A stretch of 64,000 nucleotides of DNA, from contig NZ_SELQ01000001.1 in the NCBI RefSeq assembly GCF_004145405.1, positions 62,001 through 126,000 of the forward strand, in the 5' to 3' direction. Below the pieces are notes generated by a model, which searched no databases, was not told where the DNA came from, and saw nothing but the letters and a program-made list of their open reading frames with translations. Positions within the stretch are counted from its first letter, which is position 1; the number at the start of each line of letters is the position of its first letter. Positions 10,716 through 18,629 of the stretch are shown here, in pieces. The position numbers and the translations under genes are program-made. The stretch comes from Salipiger sp. IMCC34102 (GTDB lineage: Bacteria > Pseudomonadota > Alphaproteobacteria > Rhodobacterales > Rhodobacteraceae).

Positions 10716-11696
10716 TCAGCGCATCTCTGCGCGGGCTTGGCGGATGTTCTGCACCATCACCGGCGTCACGATCAGCATGATCACGATGGCCACGGCCGTC
10801 GCGCGCCCGTCGTCGCGGAACATGAACTGCATCATGTAGCTAGGCAGGATCTGCGTATTGAAGTTGCCGCCCGTCATCGCATAGACGATGTCGAAGACCT
10901 TCAGCACCAGGATCGTCGTCGTCGTGAAGACCACGATGATCGTATTGGTGACCTGCGGGATCTGGATCTTGAAGAAGATCTGGAACGGGTTCGCCCCGTC
11001 GATGATCGCGGCCTCGATCGTCTCTTCGGGGATGCCGCGCAGGGCCGCCGACAGGATCACCATGGCGAAACCGGTCTGCACCCAGATCAGGATGACCATC
11101 AGAAAGATGTTATTCCAAAAGGCCACCTGCAGCACGTCGAGCGGTTGCGCGCCGAACATGTTCACCCGGATCGCGTTGATGATCCCAAGCTCCGGGTCGA
11201 TGGCGTAGACGAACTTCCAGATCAGCGAGGCGCCGACGAAGCTGATCGCCATCGGCATGAAGATCAGCGACTTGGCGATATTCCCCCAGCGCAGCTTGTC
11301 CGTGAGCTGCGCGATCAGGAGCCCCAGGAAGGTGGAGACGGACGGCACCACCAGCGCCCAGAGCACGTTGTTCAGGAAGGCGGTGCGGAATTCCGAGGAC
11401 GCGAACATCGACGTGTAGTTCGCGAAGCCGATGAAGTCGTTGCCTGACCGGTTGTAGAGCGACCGGATGAACGAACCCACCACCGGATAGACGAGGTAGA
11501 GCGACAGCGCGATGATCGTCGGCGCCAGGAAGAGCCAGGGCCGGATCGTGTTCGCGCGGTTGATGTTGCGGGAGGCGTTCGGCCCCTTCGCCGGGAACAG
11601 GACCTTGTCCAGAAACGCGTTCGAGGCGATGAAGTACAGGAAGATCCCCCCCACGCCGATCGCGATGGTGATGAGCCCCTGGAATACCGGGTTCAT
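10716..11696 (-). CDS. aglF: Sugar ABC transporter permease (AglF type)
   Basis: A 326-aa permease with an N-terminal helix (residues 4-24) and a second group of helices beginning with TIRPWLFLAPTIIALSLYLVYPVVG. The EAA loop is ALRGIPEETIEAAIIDGANPF. GGGAGGAG precedes the ATG at 11696. It would form the membrane channel with AglG. It is separated from the binding-protein gene by a strong hairpin at 11753-11776. Confidence 0.88.
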   Translation of the reverse strand: MNPVFQGLITIAIGVGGIFLYFIASNAFLDKVLFPAKGPNASRNINRANTIRPWLFLAPTIIALSLYLVYPVVGSFIRSLYNRSGNDFIGFANYTSMFASSEFRTAFLNNVLWALVVPSVSTFLGLLIAQLTDKLRWGNIAKSLIFMPMAISFVGASLIWKFVYAIDPELGIINAIRVNMFGAQPLDVLQVAFWNNIFLMVILIWVQTGFAMVILSAALRGIPEETIEAAIIDGANPFQIFFKIQIPQVTNTIIVVFTTTTILVLKVFDIVYAMTGGNFNTQILPSYMMQFMFRDDGRATAVAIVIMLIVTPVMVQNIRQARAEMR

Positions 11697-11752
11697 GCGT
11701 TGCTCCTCCCTAAGCCGCAAGACGCCGGGCCGAAGCACCGGCTATGGGGTGA

Positions 11753-11776
11753 CCGGGCCCCCCGTGGGGGACCCGG
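11753..11776 (-). promoter_or_regulatory. Stable hairpin between aglE and aglF
   Basis: CCGGG-C-CCCCC pairs with GGGGG-A-CCCGG around a GT loop: a stem of about 11 pairs with one C/A mismatch. It begins 13 bases after the aglE stop and has no T run. Hairpins in this position in binding-protein operons commonly stabilise the upstream mRNA or lower permease expression, which would give more binding protein than permease; this role is inferred. Confidence 0.6.
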
Positions 11777-11788
11777 CAATGTCCGTGC

Positions 11789-13147
11789 TTACTGGATCTG
11801 GTCCCAGCGGCTCTGGATCTGGTCGGCCACGGCCTGCGCATCCGCGCCGGTGGTGTAATCGACCATGCCGGTCCAGAAGGCGTTGGTGCCGATCTCGCCC
11901 GGCATCAGGTCCGATCCGTCGAACCGGAAGGACGTGGCCGTGGTCAGGATCTCACCCAACGAACGCTGGACGTCCGAGGTGTAGATGTCGAGGTTCGCAT
12001 CCTGGTGCGGCGACAGGAACTGGCCCTGCGTCATCATCAGCTCGTGCGCGATCGGCGTGCCGAGGAACTCCATGAAGCCGTTCGTCACGTCGCGGTCGTT
12101 GGTCTGCGACGCGAGGCCCCCGGAGCCCAGGACGGGCCGGCCCAGATCCTCGGACTCGAACGGCGGGAAGTAGAAGAACTCGACATCCGTGCCGGCTTCG
12201 ACGCCTTCAGGGAAGAAGATCGGGATGAAGGACGCCTGCTTGTGCATGTAGCAGGCCGGCGGGAAATCGAACAAGCCATCGGGGCTGTCGCGGAAGTCGG
12301 TCGTGGCCGCCGCCTCCGGTCCGCCGTCGACGAAACCTTCGGTCAGGGCATACATGCCGTACTGCTCGATGGCGTTGACGACGATGGGATCGTTGAACGC
12401 CAGCTCGTTGTTCACCCAGCGGTCGTAATCCTCGAGGCTTGCTGTGCGCAGCATCATGTCCTCGACCCAGTCGGTCGCGGGCCAGCCGGTCGCCGCACCG
12501 GATCCCAGGCCCAGGCACCAGGGCGTGCCGCCGTCGTCGACGATCTGCTGGGAGAGCTCCATCAGCTCTTCCTGCGTCTCGGGGATCTCGTAACCGGCTT
12601 CCTCGAACTGCTCGGGCACGTACCAGACCAGCGACTTCACGTCCGTCCCGAAGAACAGGCCGAACACGTCCTCGTTGCCGTCGGAGCCTTCGAAGGTCGC
12701 CAGCTGCTTCCAGCTGTCGCCGGCCGCGTAATTCTCGACCATGAAGTCGGTCATGTCGTCCGCCACCGGCATCAGCGCGCCTTGCTGTGCCAGATCCTTG
12801 GCCAGACCCGGCTGCGGGAACAGGGCCACGTCGGGCAGACCGCCCGCCTGGGACGCGATGACGATGTCCTGCTCGAAACTCTCGGAGCCGGAGTATTCGA
12901 CGGTCGCCCCGGTGGCGTCCTCGAAATAGGCGTAGAGGTTGCGATAGCGTTGCGCGTCATCGCCGGTGGTCGCACCGGTCACGTTCAGCGTCTCGCCGCT
13001 GTAGTCGTGATTCGCGGCGAATTCCTCCAGGGCGGACCAGCTGAAGTCGCCTTCGCCCTTCTCGACGATCAGGTCCTGCGCGCTCGCGGCACCGGCCGAG
13101 ACGGCCAGCAGCGTGATAACGCTAACGGTATTCATTGTACGGTGCAT
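11789..13147 (-). CDS. aglE: Periplasmic sugar-binding protein (AglE type)
   Basis: A 452-aa extracellular solute-binding protein. The signal peptide ends at AGAASA-QD, near residue 24. The mature protein resembles alpha-glucoside binding proteins (GLPDVALFPQPGLAKDLAQQ; WCLGLGSGAATGWPATDW). It should capture sugar in the periplasm for AglF/G. Two ATGs stand in tandem at 13150 and 13147; the second was chosen because GGGAGG is then 6 bases away. No alpha-glucosidase or AglR regulator gene is adjacent, unlike the rhizobial agl operon. Confidence 0.9.
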   Translation of the reverse strand: MHRTMNTVSVITLLAVSAGAASAQDLIVEKGEGDFSWSALEEFAANHDYSGETLNVTGATTGDDAQRYRNLYAYFEDATGATVEYSGSESFEQDIVIASQAGGLPDVALFPQPGLAKDLAQQGALMPVADDMTDFMVENYAAGDSWKQLATFEGSDGNEDVFGLFFGTDVKSLVWYVPEQFEEAGYEIPETQEELMELSQQIVDDGGTPWCLGLGSGAATGWPATDWVEDMMLRTASLEDYDRWVNNELAFNDPIVVNAIEQYGMYALTEGFVDGGPEAAATTDFRDSPDGLFDFPPACYMHKQASFIPIFFPEGVEAGTDVEFFYFPPFESEDLGRPVLGSGGLASQTNDRDVTNGFMEFLGTPIAHELMMTQGQFLSPHQDANLDIYTSDVQRSLGEILTTATSFRFDGSDLMPGEIGTNAFWTGMVDYTTGADAQAVADQIQSRWDQIQ

Positions 13148-13205
13148 CATTATCCTCCCAGATAAATCTCGATTGGCCCGACCGGATCGGGCGGCGTTCG
13201 AATTT

Positions 13206-13231
13206 CGCATGGTCATGATCCGAACCATGCG
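13206..13231 (-). promoter_or_regulatory. Inverted repeat, possible operator of the agl operon
   Basis: A perfect 8-base inverted repeat CGCATGGT-N10-ACCATGCG lies about 60 bases before aglE, just downstream of a candidate promoter. The placement suits a repressor site; the regulator is not in the window. Confidence 0.45.
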
Positions 13232-13247
13232 ACATCGACTGATAAAT

Positions 13248-13275
13248 AGCCTAGCGAGAAACGCACACGAGGCAA
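13248..13275 (-). promoter_or_regulatory. Candidate promoter of the agl operon
   Basis: TTGCCT (13275-13270), 16 bases, TAGGCT (13253-13248) on the minus strand. Transcription would start near 13241, immediately before the inverted repeat at 13206-13231. The match to sigma70 consensus is moderate. Confidence 0.35.
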
Positions 13276-13510
13276 CCGTCGTCTTCGGTGTTACGATCTG
13301 GAAACACGCGTATTTTTAAGGCAACCGCCGCGCTTCCATCCCCGAATTTCGGAAACCGTCGTCGATGCTGCACTGCGGCGCGGCCTGCGCAAGGATCCGC
13401 TGCCAACTGCGGGCGCAGGAACCGGAAACCGCATGCCGAGGCACTCCTGAACGCCCCACTCATGCCGCCGCTCGACAGCTTATCCTTGGCGCGCGATTTG
13501 ACGCAGACCC

Positions 13511-13539
13511 TTGCCGGTCAACGCCTGCGAACATACCAT
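13511..13539 (+). promoter_or_regulatory. Candidate promoter of the radical SAM-udgX operon
   Basis: TTGCCG, 17 bases, then TACCAT. The -10 lies inside the LexA box at 13529-13543, and the predicted start of transcription falls at or within a base or two of the ATG at 13546, which would make the mRNA leaderless. Confidence 0.45.
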
Positions 13540-13543
13540 GAAC
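13529..13543 (+). promoter_or_regulatory. SOS box (LexA operator)
   Basis: GAAC-ATACCAT-GAAC is a perfect match to GAAC-N7-GAAC, the direct-repeat LexA operator known in Rhodobacter and other alphaproteobacteria. It overlaps the candidate -10 and ends 2 bases before the first ATG of the radical SAM gene, where bound LexA would block RNA polymerase. Confidence 0.8.
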
Positions 13544-13545
13544 CT

Positions 13546-14775
13546 ATGATGTCACTGAACCGAAAACTCGCGATTCTCTCGGATGCGGCACGCTACGATG
13601 CGTCCTGCGCCTCTTCCGGCACGACCCGTCGCGACAGCCGCGACGGCAAGGGGTTGGGCAGCACCGAAGGATCGGGCATCTGCCATGCCTATGCCCCGGA
13701 CGGGCGCTGCATCAGTCTGCTGAAGATCCTGATGACGAACTTCTGCATCTACGACTGCGCCTATTGCGTGAACCGCGTGTCGTCCAACGTCGAACGCGCG
13801 CGCTTTTCCGTGGACGAGGTCGTGCAACTTACGCTCGAGTTCTATCGACGCAACTACATCGAGGGGCTGTTCCTGTCCTCCGGCGTGGTCCGGAACCCCG
13901 ACGACACGATGGAGCAGATGGTCCGCATCGCGCGACGCCTGCGCGAAGAGGAACACTTTCGCGGTTACATCCACCTCAAGACGATACCCGACGCCTCTCC
14001 CGCCCTGATCGAAGAGGCGGGACTTCACGCCGATCGTCTATCGATCAACGTGGAACTGCCGACCGACAAGGCGGTGCAGGCCTTCGCGCCGGAAAAGAAT
14101 CCCGAAACGATCCGCGGCGCCATGGGCAACGTGCGGACCCATCGCGCGGCCTCGAAGGAGCGCAGCCACACGGGCAAACGGCCCCCGAAGTTCGCGCCCG
14201 CCGGGCAATCGACGCAGATGATCGTGGGCGCGGACGGGGCAACGGATGCCACGATCCTGACCCGCTCCACCGGGCTTTACGAGGATTACAAGCTGCGGCG
14301 CGTCTACTACTCGGCCTTCTCGCCGATCCCCGACGCGACCGCGAAACTGCCGCTGGTGAAACCGCCCCTGATGCGCGAACACCGGCTCTACCAGGCCGAT
14401 TGGCTGATGCGGTTCTATGGCTTCAACGTCGGGGAAATCACCTCGACCGCCGCGGACGGCAACCTTGATCTGGATATCGACCCCAAGCTCGCCTGGGCCT
14501 TGCGCAACCGCGATCAGTTTCCGGTGGACGTGAACCGCGCGCCGCGCGAGCTTCTGCTGCGCGTGCCCGGCTTCGGGACCAAGACGGTGGGGCGCATCCT
14601 GACCACGCGGCGTCATCGCAGCCTGCGCTACGACGACCTGCTGCGGCTCGGCGCCTCGCTGAAGAAGGCGCAGGCCTTCGTCACCTGCGCGGATTGGACA
14701 CCCGGCGGCCTGACCGACAGCGCGAACCTGCGCGCGCGTTTCGCCCCGCCACCGGAACAACTGTCGCTTTTCTGA
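13546..14775 (+). CDS. Putative DNA modification/repair radical SAM protein
   Basis: A 409-aa radical SAM enzyme of the group described as 'putative DNA modification/repair radical SAM protein' (TIGR03916 type), linked in the literature to UdgX. The cluster-binding motif CIYDCAYC gives C67, C71 and C74 for the 4Fe-4S cluster. The C-terminus has a helix-hairpin-helix DNA-binding segment (APRELLLRVPGFGTKTVGRIL). The reaction is unknown. ATG 13546 or the adjacent 13549 begins the conserved N-terminus (MSLNRKLAILSDAARYDASC). Neither has a ribosome site, but an SOS box and -10 sit directly before them. The frame stays open upstream to 13288 without conserved residues. The stop overlaps the UdgX start as TGATG. 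Confidence 0.9.
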   Translation: MMSLNRKLAILSDAARYDASCASSGTTRRDSRDGKGLGSTEGSGICHAYAPDGRCISLLKILMTNFCIYDCAYCVNRVSSNVERARFSVDEVVQLTLEFYRRNYIEGLFLSSGVVRNPDDTMEQMVRIARRLREEEHFRGYIHLKTIPDASPALIEEAGLHADRLSINVELPTDKAVQAFAPEKNPETIRGAMGNVRTHRAASKERSHTGKRPPKFAPAGQSTQMIVGADGATDATILTRSTGLYEDYKLRRVYYSAFSPIPDATAKLPLVKPPLMREHRLYQADWLMRFYGFNVGEITSTAADGNLDLDIDPKLAWALRNRDQFPVDVNRAPRELLLRVPGFGTKTVGRILTTRRHRSLRYDDLLRLGASLKKAQAFVTCADWTPGGLTDSANLRARFAPPPEQLSLF

Positions 14776-16202
14776 TGCACACCATTCCCCTGCCCCGCAT
14801 CGGAACGTGGGAGGCTTGGCGCACCGCCGCCCGCGCCTGCCTTGCCGCCCGCATCCCGCCGGAGGACATCCTGTGGGACTTCGCCGGCAGCGAAGCGGAG
14901 CTTTTCGCAACCGACCTGCCTGCCCCCACCGTCCGCGGCACGGTCAAGGTGCCCGCCGACTTCGTCGACATGGCGAAATGGGTCGTCTGGCACGCGGACC
15001 CGCAACGCTTCGCGCGGCTCTACGCGCTGTTGTGGCGGCTTCGGCTTGACAAGGGAGTGATGTCGGACCGCGCCGACCCTGACCTCGCCAAGCTGCGGCA
15101 GATGGAAAAGGCGGTGCACCGGTGCAAGCACAAGATGCGGGCCTTCGTGCGGTTCCGCGATCTGCGCACCGGGGGGCCGCGCCGCAGCTTTGCCGCCTGG
15201 TTCGAACCGACGCACCATACGGTCGAACCCAATGCCCCCTTCTTCGCCCGTCGCTTCGCGGACATGGACTGGATGATCGTCACCCCCGACATCACCGCGC
15301 GTTTCACGGACGGCACGCTGACGTTCCACGAAGGCCAGCCGAAGCCGGACCTGCCCGACGACGCGACCGAAGAGCTTTGGGGGACCTACTTCAAGAACAT
15401 CTTCAACCCCGCCCGGCTGAAGGTGAAGGCGATGACCGCCGAGATGCCCAAGAAATACTGGAAGAACATGCCCGAAGCGCAGCACATCCCCGACCTCATC
15501 GCCCATGCGGAGGCCCGCGTGCGCGACATGGCGGAGGCGGGCCCCACCCTCGCCCCCGCGCGCGTGGCCAAGATCCGTGCCCAACTGGCCGAGACGCCGC
15601 AACCCGCGTCATGGAACCTGCTGGACGCCGATCTGCACAATTGCACCCGTTGCCCGCTTCATGGTCCCGCGACGCAGGTGGTGCCGGGCACCGGTCCGCG
15701 CGATGCGGCGCTGATGATCGTCGGCGAACAACCCGGCGATGCGGAGGACCTGGAAGGCCTGCCCTTCGTCGGTCCCGCCGGCCAGCTGTTCGACCGTCTC
15801 GCGGCGCAGGCGGGACTGGACCGCAAGACCGCCTTCGTCACCAACGCCGTCAAGCACTTCAAGTTCGAGCAGCGCGGCAAGCGGCGTATTCACCAGAACC
15901 CCAATACCTCGGAGATCGAGCATTGCCGCTTCTGGGTCGAGTCCGAGATCAAGCTGGTGAAACCGAAGCTGATCCTCGCCATGGGCGGGACCGCGGCGGA
16001 AAGTCTGACGGGGACGCGCAAGGGGATTCTGAAACGGCGCGGCCAGATCGAGGACACGCCCCACGGCCCAGTCTTTCTGACGGTCCACCCCTCCTACCTG
16101 CTACGCCTGCCCGACCACGCCCGCGAGGAAGCCGAGCAAGCCTTCCGCGCCGACCTCTCCGGCGCCGTGCAAGCCCTCACCCTCCTTTCGCACCCCGCTT
16201 GA
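14775..16202 (+). CDS. udgX: UdgX-family uracil-DNA binding protein with N-terminal DNA-metabolism domain
   Basis: A 475-aa two-domain protein. Residues 1 to about 270 are the 'probable DNA metabolism' domain (TIGR03915/DUF4130 type) that accompanies the radical SAM partner. From about 280 on it is a family-4-like uracil-DNA glycosylase fold: candidate Fe-S cysteines C290, C293 and C384, active-site motif GEQPGDAEDLEGLPFVGPAG at 318-337, and HPS near 438-440. The KRRIH loop at 369-373 marks UdgX. In Mycobacterium smegmatis UdgX the loop His makes a covalent bond with DNA at uracil sites, so H373 should do the same. The start is fixed by TGATG overlap with the upstream gene. Confidence 0.92.
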   Translation: MHTIPLPRIGTWEAWRTAARACLAARIPPEDILWDFAGSEAELFATDLPAPTVRGTVKVPADFVDMAKWVVWHADPQRFARLYALLWRLRLDKGVMSDRADPDLAKLRQMEKAVHRCKHKMRAFVRFRDLRTGGPRRSFAAWFEPTHHTVEPNAPFFARRFADMDWMIVTPDITARFTDGTLTFHEGQPKPDLPDDATEELWGTYFKNIFNPARLKVKAMTAEMPKKYWKNMPEAQHIPDLIAHAEARVRDMAEAGPTLAPARVAKIRAQLAETPQPASWNLLDADLHNCTRCPLHGPATQVVPGTGPRDAALMIVGEQPGDAEDLEGLPFVGPAGQLFDRLAAQAGLDRKTAFVTNAVKHFKFEQRGKRRIHQNPNTSEIEHCRFWVESEIKLVKPKLILAMGGTAAESLTGTRKGILKRRGQIEDTPHGPVFLTVHPSYLLRLPDHAREEAEQAFRADLSGAVQALTLLSHPA

Positions 16203-16217
16203 GCGGCGCGCCGCGAT

Positions 16218-16253
16218 CCCCTTCTTCTGGCTCTAAATATCCCGGGGGAGGCG
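16218..16253 (-). repeat. Dispersed intergenic element, copy 2
   Basis: Read on the minus strand this is CCTCC-CCC-GGGA, ATATTTA, GCCAGA-A-GAA, matching the element at 4668-4703 in order and spacing. It begins 15 bases after the udgX stop. Confidence 0.5.
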
Positions 16254-16267
16254 CGGCCTGCCGCGAC

Positions 16268-16282
16268 GGGGGCAGAGCCCCC
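16268..16282. terminator. Short GC hairpin after udgX
   Basis: GGGGGC-AGA-GCCCCC, a 6-pair stem with a 3-base loop and no T run. Part of a 175-base non-coding stretch between convergent genes. Confidence 0.35.
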
Positions 16283-16311
16283 AGACCTCGTCAGACACCC
16301 CGCGCGCGCTG

Positions 16312-16337
16312 GAAGACTTTTCGGCCGGAAAGTCTTC
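16312..16337. repeat. Near-perfect 26-base palindrome
   Basis: GAAGACTTT and AAAGTCTTC arms (16312-16320, 16329-16337) surround TCGGCCGG. Because the centre is also nearly self-complementary, the whole 26 bases can pair. It looks like a mobile-module type intergenic repeat rather than a terminator. Confidence 0.6.
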
Positions 16338-16344
16338 GCCACGG

Positions 16345-16366
16345 AAAACTATTCTAGAATAGTTTT
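16345..16366. terminator. Perfect palindrome between convergent udgX and ychF
   Basis: AAAACTATTCT followed directly by AGAATAGTTTT, a perfect 22-base palindrome ending in a T run on the plus strand. It lies 11 bases beyond the ychF stop and can end transcription from both sides, although the AT-rich stem is weak. Confidence 0.5.
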
Positions 16367-16377
16367 TGCTCCCACGC

Positions 16378-17475
16378 TCAGGTGTTGAACAGGAAATGTA
16401 GAACATCGCCGTCCTTGACGGTGTAGCCCTTGCCTTCCGCGCGCATCTTGCCCGCTTCCTTCGCGGGCTGCTCGCCGCCCAGGGTCACGAAATCGTCGTA
16501 GGCGATGGTCTCGGCCCGGATGAACCCGCGCTCGAAATCACCGTGGATGACGCCGGCGGCCTTGGGCGCCGAGGTCCCTTCTGAGATCGTCCAGGCCCGC
16601 GCTTCCTTCGGCCCGACGGTGAAGTAGGTCTGCAACTTCAACAAGGCGTAGCCCGCGCGGATCAACCGGTCGAGACCGGGTTCTTCCAGCCCCATCTCGC
16701 CCAGGAACATCTCTGCTTCCTCGGCGTCGAGCTGGCTGATCTCCTCCTCGATCCGGGCCGAGATCACCACGTGGGAATTTCCTTCCGCCGCGGCCATTTC
16801 GGCGACGCGCGCGGACTGGCTGTTGCCCGCCCCCGCGCTTTCTTCCTCGACGTTGCAGACGTAGAGCACCGGCTTGGTCGTCAAAAGCTGCAGCATCCGC
16901 CAGGCCTTGGCGTCGTCGGCGTCCACCTCGACCATTCGGGCGGGTTTGCCGTCCTCCAGCGCCGCCTGTGCGGCCTTGAGCAGACGTTCCTGCTGCACTG
17001 CCTCCTTGTCGCCACCGCGCACCTTGCGCGTGAGACCGGCCAGGCGCTTCTCGATGCTTTCGAGGTCGGCCAGCATCAGCTCTGTCTCGATCACGCTGGC
17101 GTCCTCGACCGGATCGACCCGGCCTTCGACGTGAGTGATGTCGGGATCCTCGAAGCAGCGCAGCACATGGGCGATGGCATCGCATTCGCGGATGTTGGCC
17201 AGGAACTGGTTGCCCAGCCCCTCGCCTTTCGAGGCGCCTTTCACGAGGCCCGCGATATCGACGAAGGTCATGCGCGTCGGGATGATGTTCTGCGACTTCG
17301 CGATCCCCGCGAGGGTATTCAGCCGCGCGTCGGGCACGGCCACGTCGCCGACGTTCGGCTCGATGGTGCAGAACGGAAAGTTCGCGGCCTGGGCGGCCGC
17401 GGTACGCGTCAGCGCGTTGAACAGGGTGGACTTGCCGACGTTCGGCAGACCCACGATTCCCATCTTGAAGCCCAT
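16378..17475 (-). CDS. ychF: YchF/Obg-like ribosome-binding ATPase
   Basis: A 365-aa OLA1/YchF P-loop NTPase. G1 GLPNVGKST is at residues 9-17, G3 is in VDIAGLVKGASKGEGLGN, followed by a coiled-coil insertion and a C-terminal TGS domain (VKDGDVLHFLFNT). YchF proteins bind ribosomes and prefer ATP. The length is normal. It is convergent with udgX across a repeat-rich spacer and followed upstream by a small membrane protein gene on the same strand. Confidence 0.96.
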   Translation of the reverse strand: MGFKMGIVGLPNVGKSTLFNALTRTAAAQAANFPFCTIEPNVGDVAVPDARLNTLAGIAKSQNIIPTRMTFVDIAGLVKGASKGEGLGNQFLANIRECDAIAHVLRCFEDPDITHVEGRVDPVEDASVIETELMLADLESIEKRLAGLTRKVRGGDKEAVQQERLLKAAQAALEDGKPARMVEVDADDAKAWRMLQLLTTKPVLYVCNVEEESAGAGNSQSARVAEMAAAEGNSHVVISARIEEEISQLDAEEAEMFLGEMGLEEPGLDRLIRAGYALLKLQTYFTVGPKEARAWTISEGTSAPKAAGVIHGDFERGFIRAETIAYDDFVTLGGEQPAKEAGKMRAEGKGYTVKDGDVLHFLFNT

Positions 17476-17534
17476 CGGATCACTCCCTTGAAAGACCCGC
17501 CGCGTCTAGTCCGCAAGCCTTCCGGAAACAAGGG

Positions 17535-17714
17535 TCAGGCGTTGCGCCGTTCGAAGATGATCAGCCACGCCAGCACGATGAACATCGGGTGGGTCAGACC
17601 GCCCGAGATGATGATCGCCGGGATCCAGATGAAAAAGGTGATGATCCCCACGAACGGACGGCCGGCGAGGAAGATCGACAAGGGCGGGAGCAATAGTGCG
17701 AGCAAGTAGTTCAT
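17535..17714 (-). CDS. Small Pmp3/YqaE-like membrane protein
   Basis: A 59-aa hydrophobic protein in the spacer between ychF and trpA. It begins [20 protein letters not shown]; the LLPP near the end of the first helix recalls Pmp3/YqaE proteolipids. A second helix follows ([16 protein letters not shown]), then a possible third ([11 protein letters not shown]) ending with charged residues. It would sit in the inner membrane; Pmp3 proteins are tied to membrane potential and salt stress. The ribosome site is poor, and a GC hairpin (17715-17732) directly abuts the ATG. The gene could be expressed with ychF downstream. Family placement is moderate, since the third helix differs from typical Pmp3. 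Confidence 0.65.
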   Translation of the reverse strand: MNYLLALLLPPLSIFLAGRPFVGIITFFIWIPAIIISGGLTHPMFIVLAWLIIFERRNA

Positions 17715-17732
17715 GCCCCCGATATAGGGGGC
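17715..17732 (-). promoter_or_regulatory. Hairpin abutting the start of the small membrane protein
   Basis: GCCCCC-GATATA-GGGGGC, a perfect 6-pair stem ending one base before the ATG at 17714. If transcribed it would occupy the ribosome-binding position. Confidence 0.45.
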
Positions 17733-17828
17733 CGTTCGCCTTTCACCAGTCCCGCGGGGCAGGCGGCCTTGTCAGACCCCCGCAAATCCGCCATTCCTGC
17801 GGCCACGACCGACCGCAGAGGCCTGCCC

Positions 17829-18626
17829 ATGTCCCGTATCGACGCCCGTTTCGCCAAACTCAAGGCCGAAGGCCGCAAGGCCTTTGTCGCCTACGTCATG
17901 GCGGGCGATCCGACCTACGAGACCTCGCGCGACGTGATCCTTGGCCTGCCGGGGGCGGGCGTCGACATCATCGAGCTGGGGCTGCCCTTCACCGATCCGA
18001 TGGCCGACGGCTCGACCATCCAGCTTGCCGGGCAGCGCGCGCTGGAAGGCGGCCAGACGCTGGCTCGGACCCTTGATCTTGCGCGCGAGTTGCGCAAGAC
18101 CGACGACACCACGCCGATCGTGATGATGGGCTACTACAACCCGATCTATTCCCGTGGCGTCGATCGCTTCCTGGACGAGGCGAAGGAGGCCGGCATCGAC
18201 GGGCTGATCGTCGTCGACCTGCCACCGGAGGAAGACGACGAGCTTTGCCTGCCCGCCCAGGCCAAGGGTCTGAACTTCATCCGCCTCGCCACGCCCACCA
18301 CGGACGACAAGCGCCTGCCCAAGGTGCTGACCAACACCAGCGGGTTCCTCTACTACGTCTCGGTTACCGGGATCACCGGCACCGCCGCCGCCCAGGCCGG
18401 TGACGTCGGGCCGGAGGTCGCACGCATCAAGTCCCAGACCGACATCCCCGTCGTCGTCGGCTTCGGCATCCGTACGCCGGAGGCCGCGCAGGCCATCGCC
18501 TCGGTCGCCGATGGCGCGGTCGTGGGCTCCGCCATCGTGGAGCGGATCGGCGCGGGGCAATCGGCCTCTGACGTGCTGAGCTTCGTGGCCTCGCTGGCCG
18601 ACGGCTGCCACGCGGCCAGGGCCTGA
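17829..18626 (+). CDS. trpA: Tryptophan synthase alpha subunit
   Basis: A 265-aa TIM-barrel lyase that cleaves indole-3-glycerol phosphate to indole for the beta subunit. The catalytic Glu lies in [16 protein letters not shown] and the catalytic Asp in [15 protein letters not shown]. The phosphate loop is [12 protein letters not shown]. The ATG at 17829 follows GAGG; the frame is open further up to 17769 but those codons are not conserved. It is separate from trpB/trpF, which are not in the window. Confidence 0.96.
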   Translation: MSRIDARFAKLKAEGRKAFVAYVMAGDPTYETSRDVILGLPGAGVDIIELGLPFTDPMADGSTIQLAGQRALEGGQTLARTLDLARELRKTDDTTPIVMMGYYNPIYSRGVDRFLDEAKEAGIDGLIVVDLPPEEDDELCLPAQAKGLNFIRLATPTTDDKRLPKVLTNTSGFLYYVSVTGITGTAAAQAGDVGPEVARIKSQTDIPVVVGFGIRTPEAAQAIASVADGAVVGSAIVERIGAGQSASDVLSFVASLADGCHAARA

Positions 18627-18629
18627 CCC

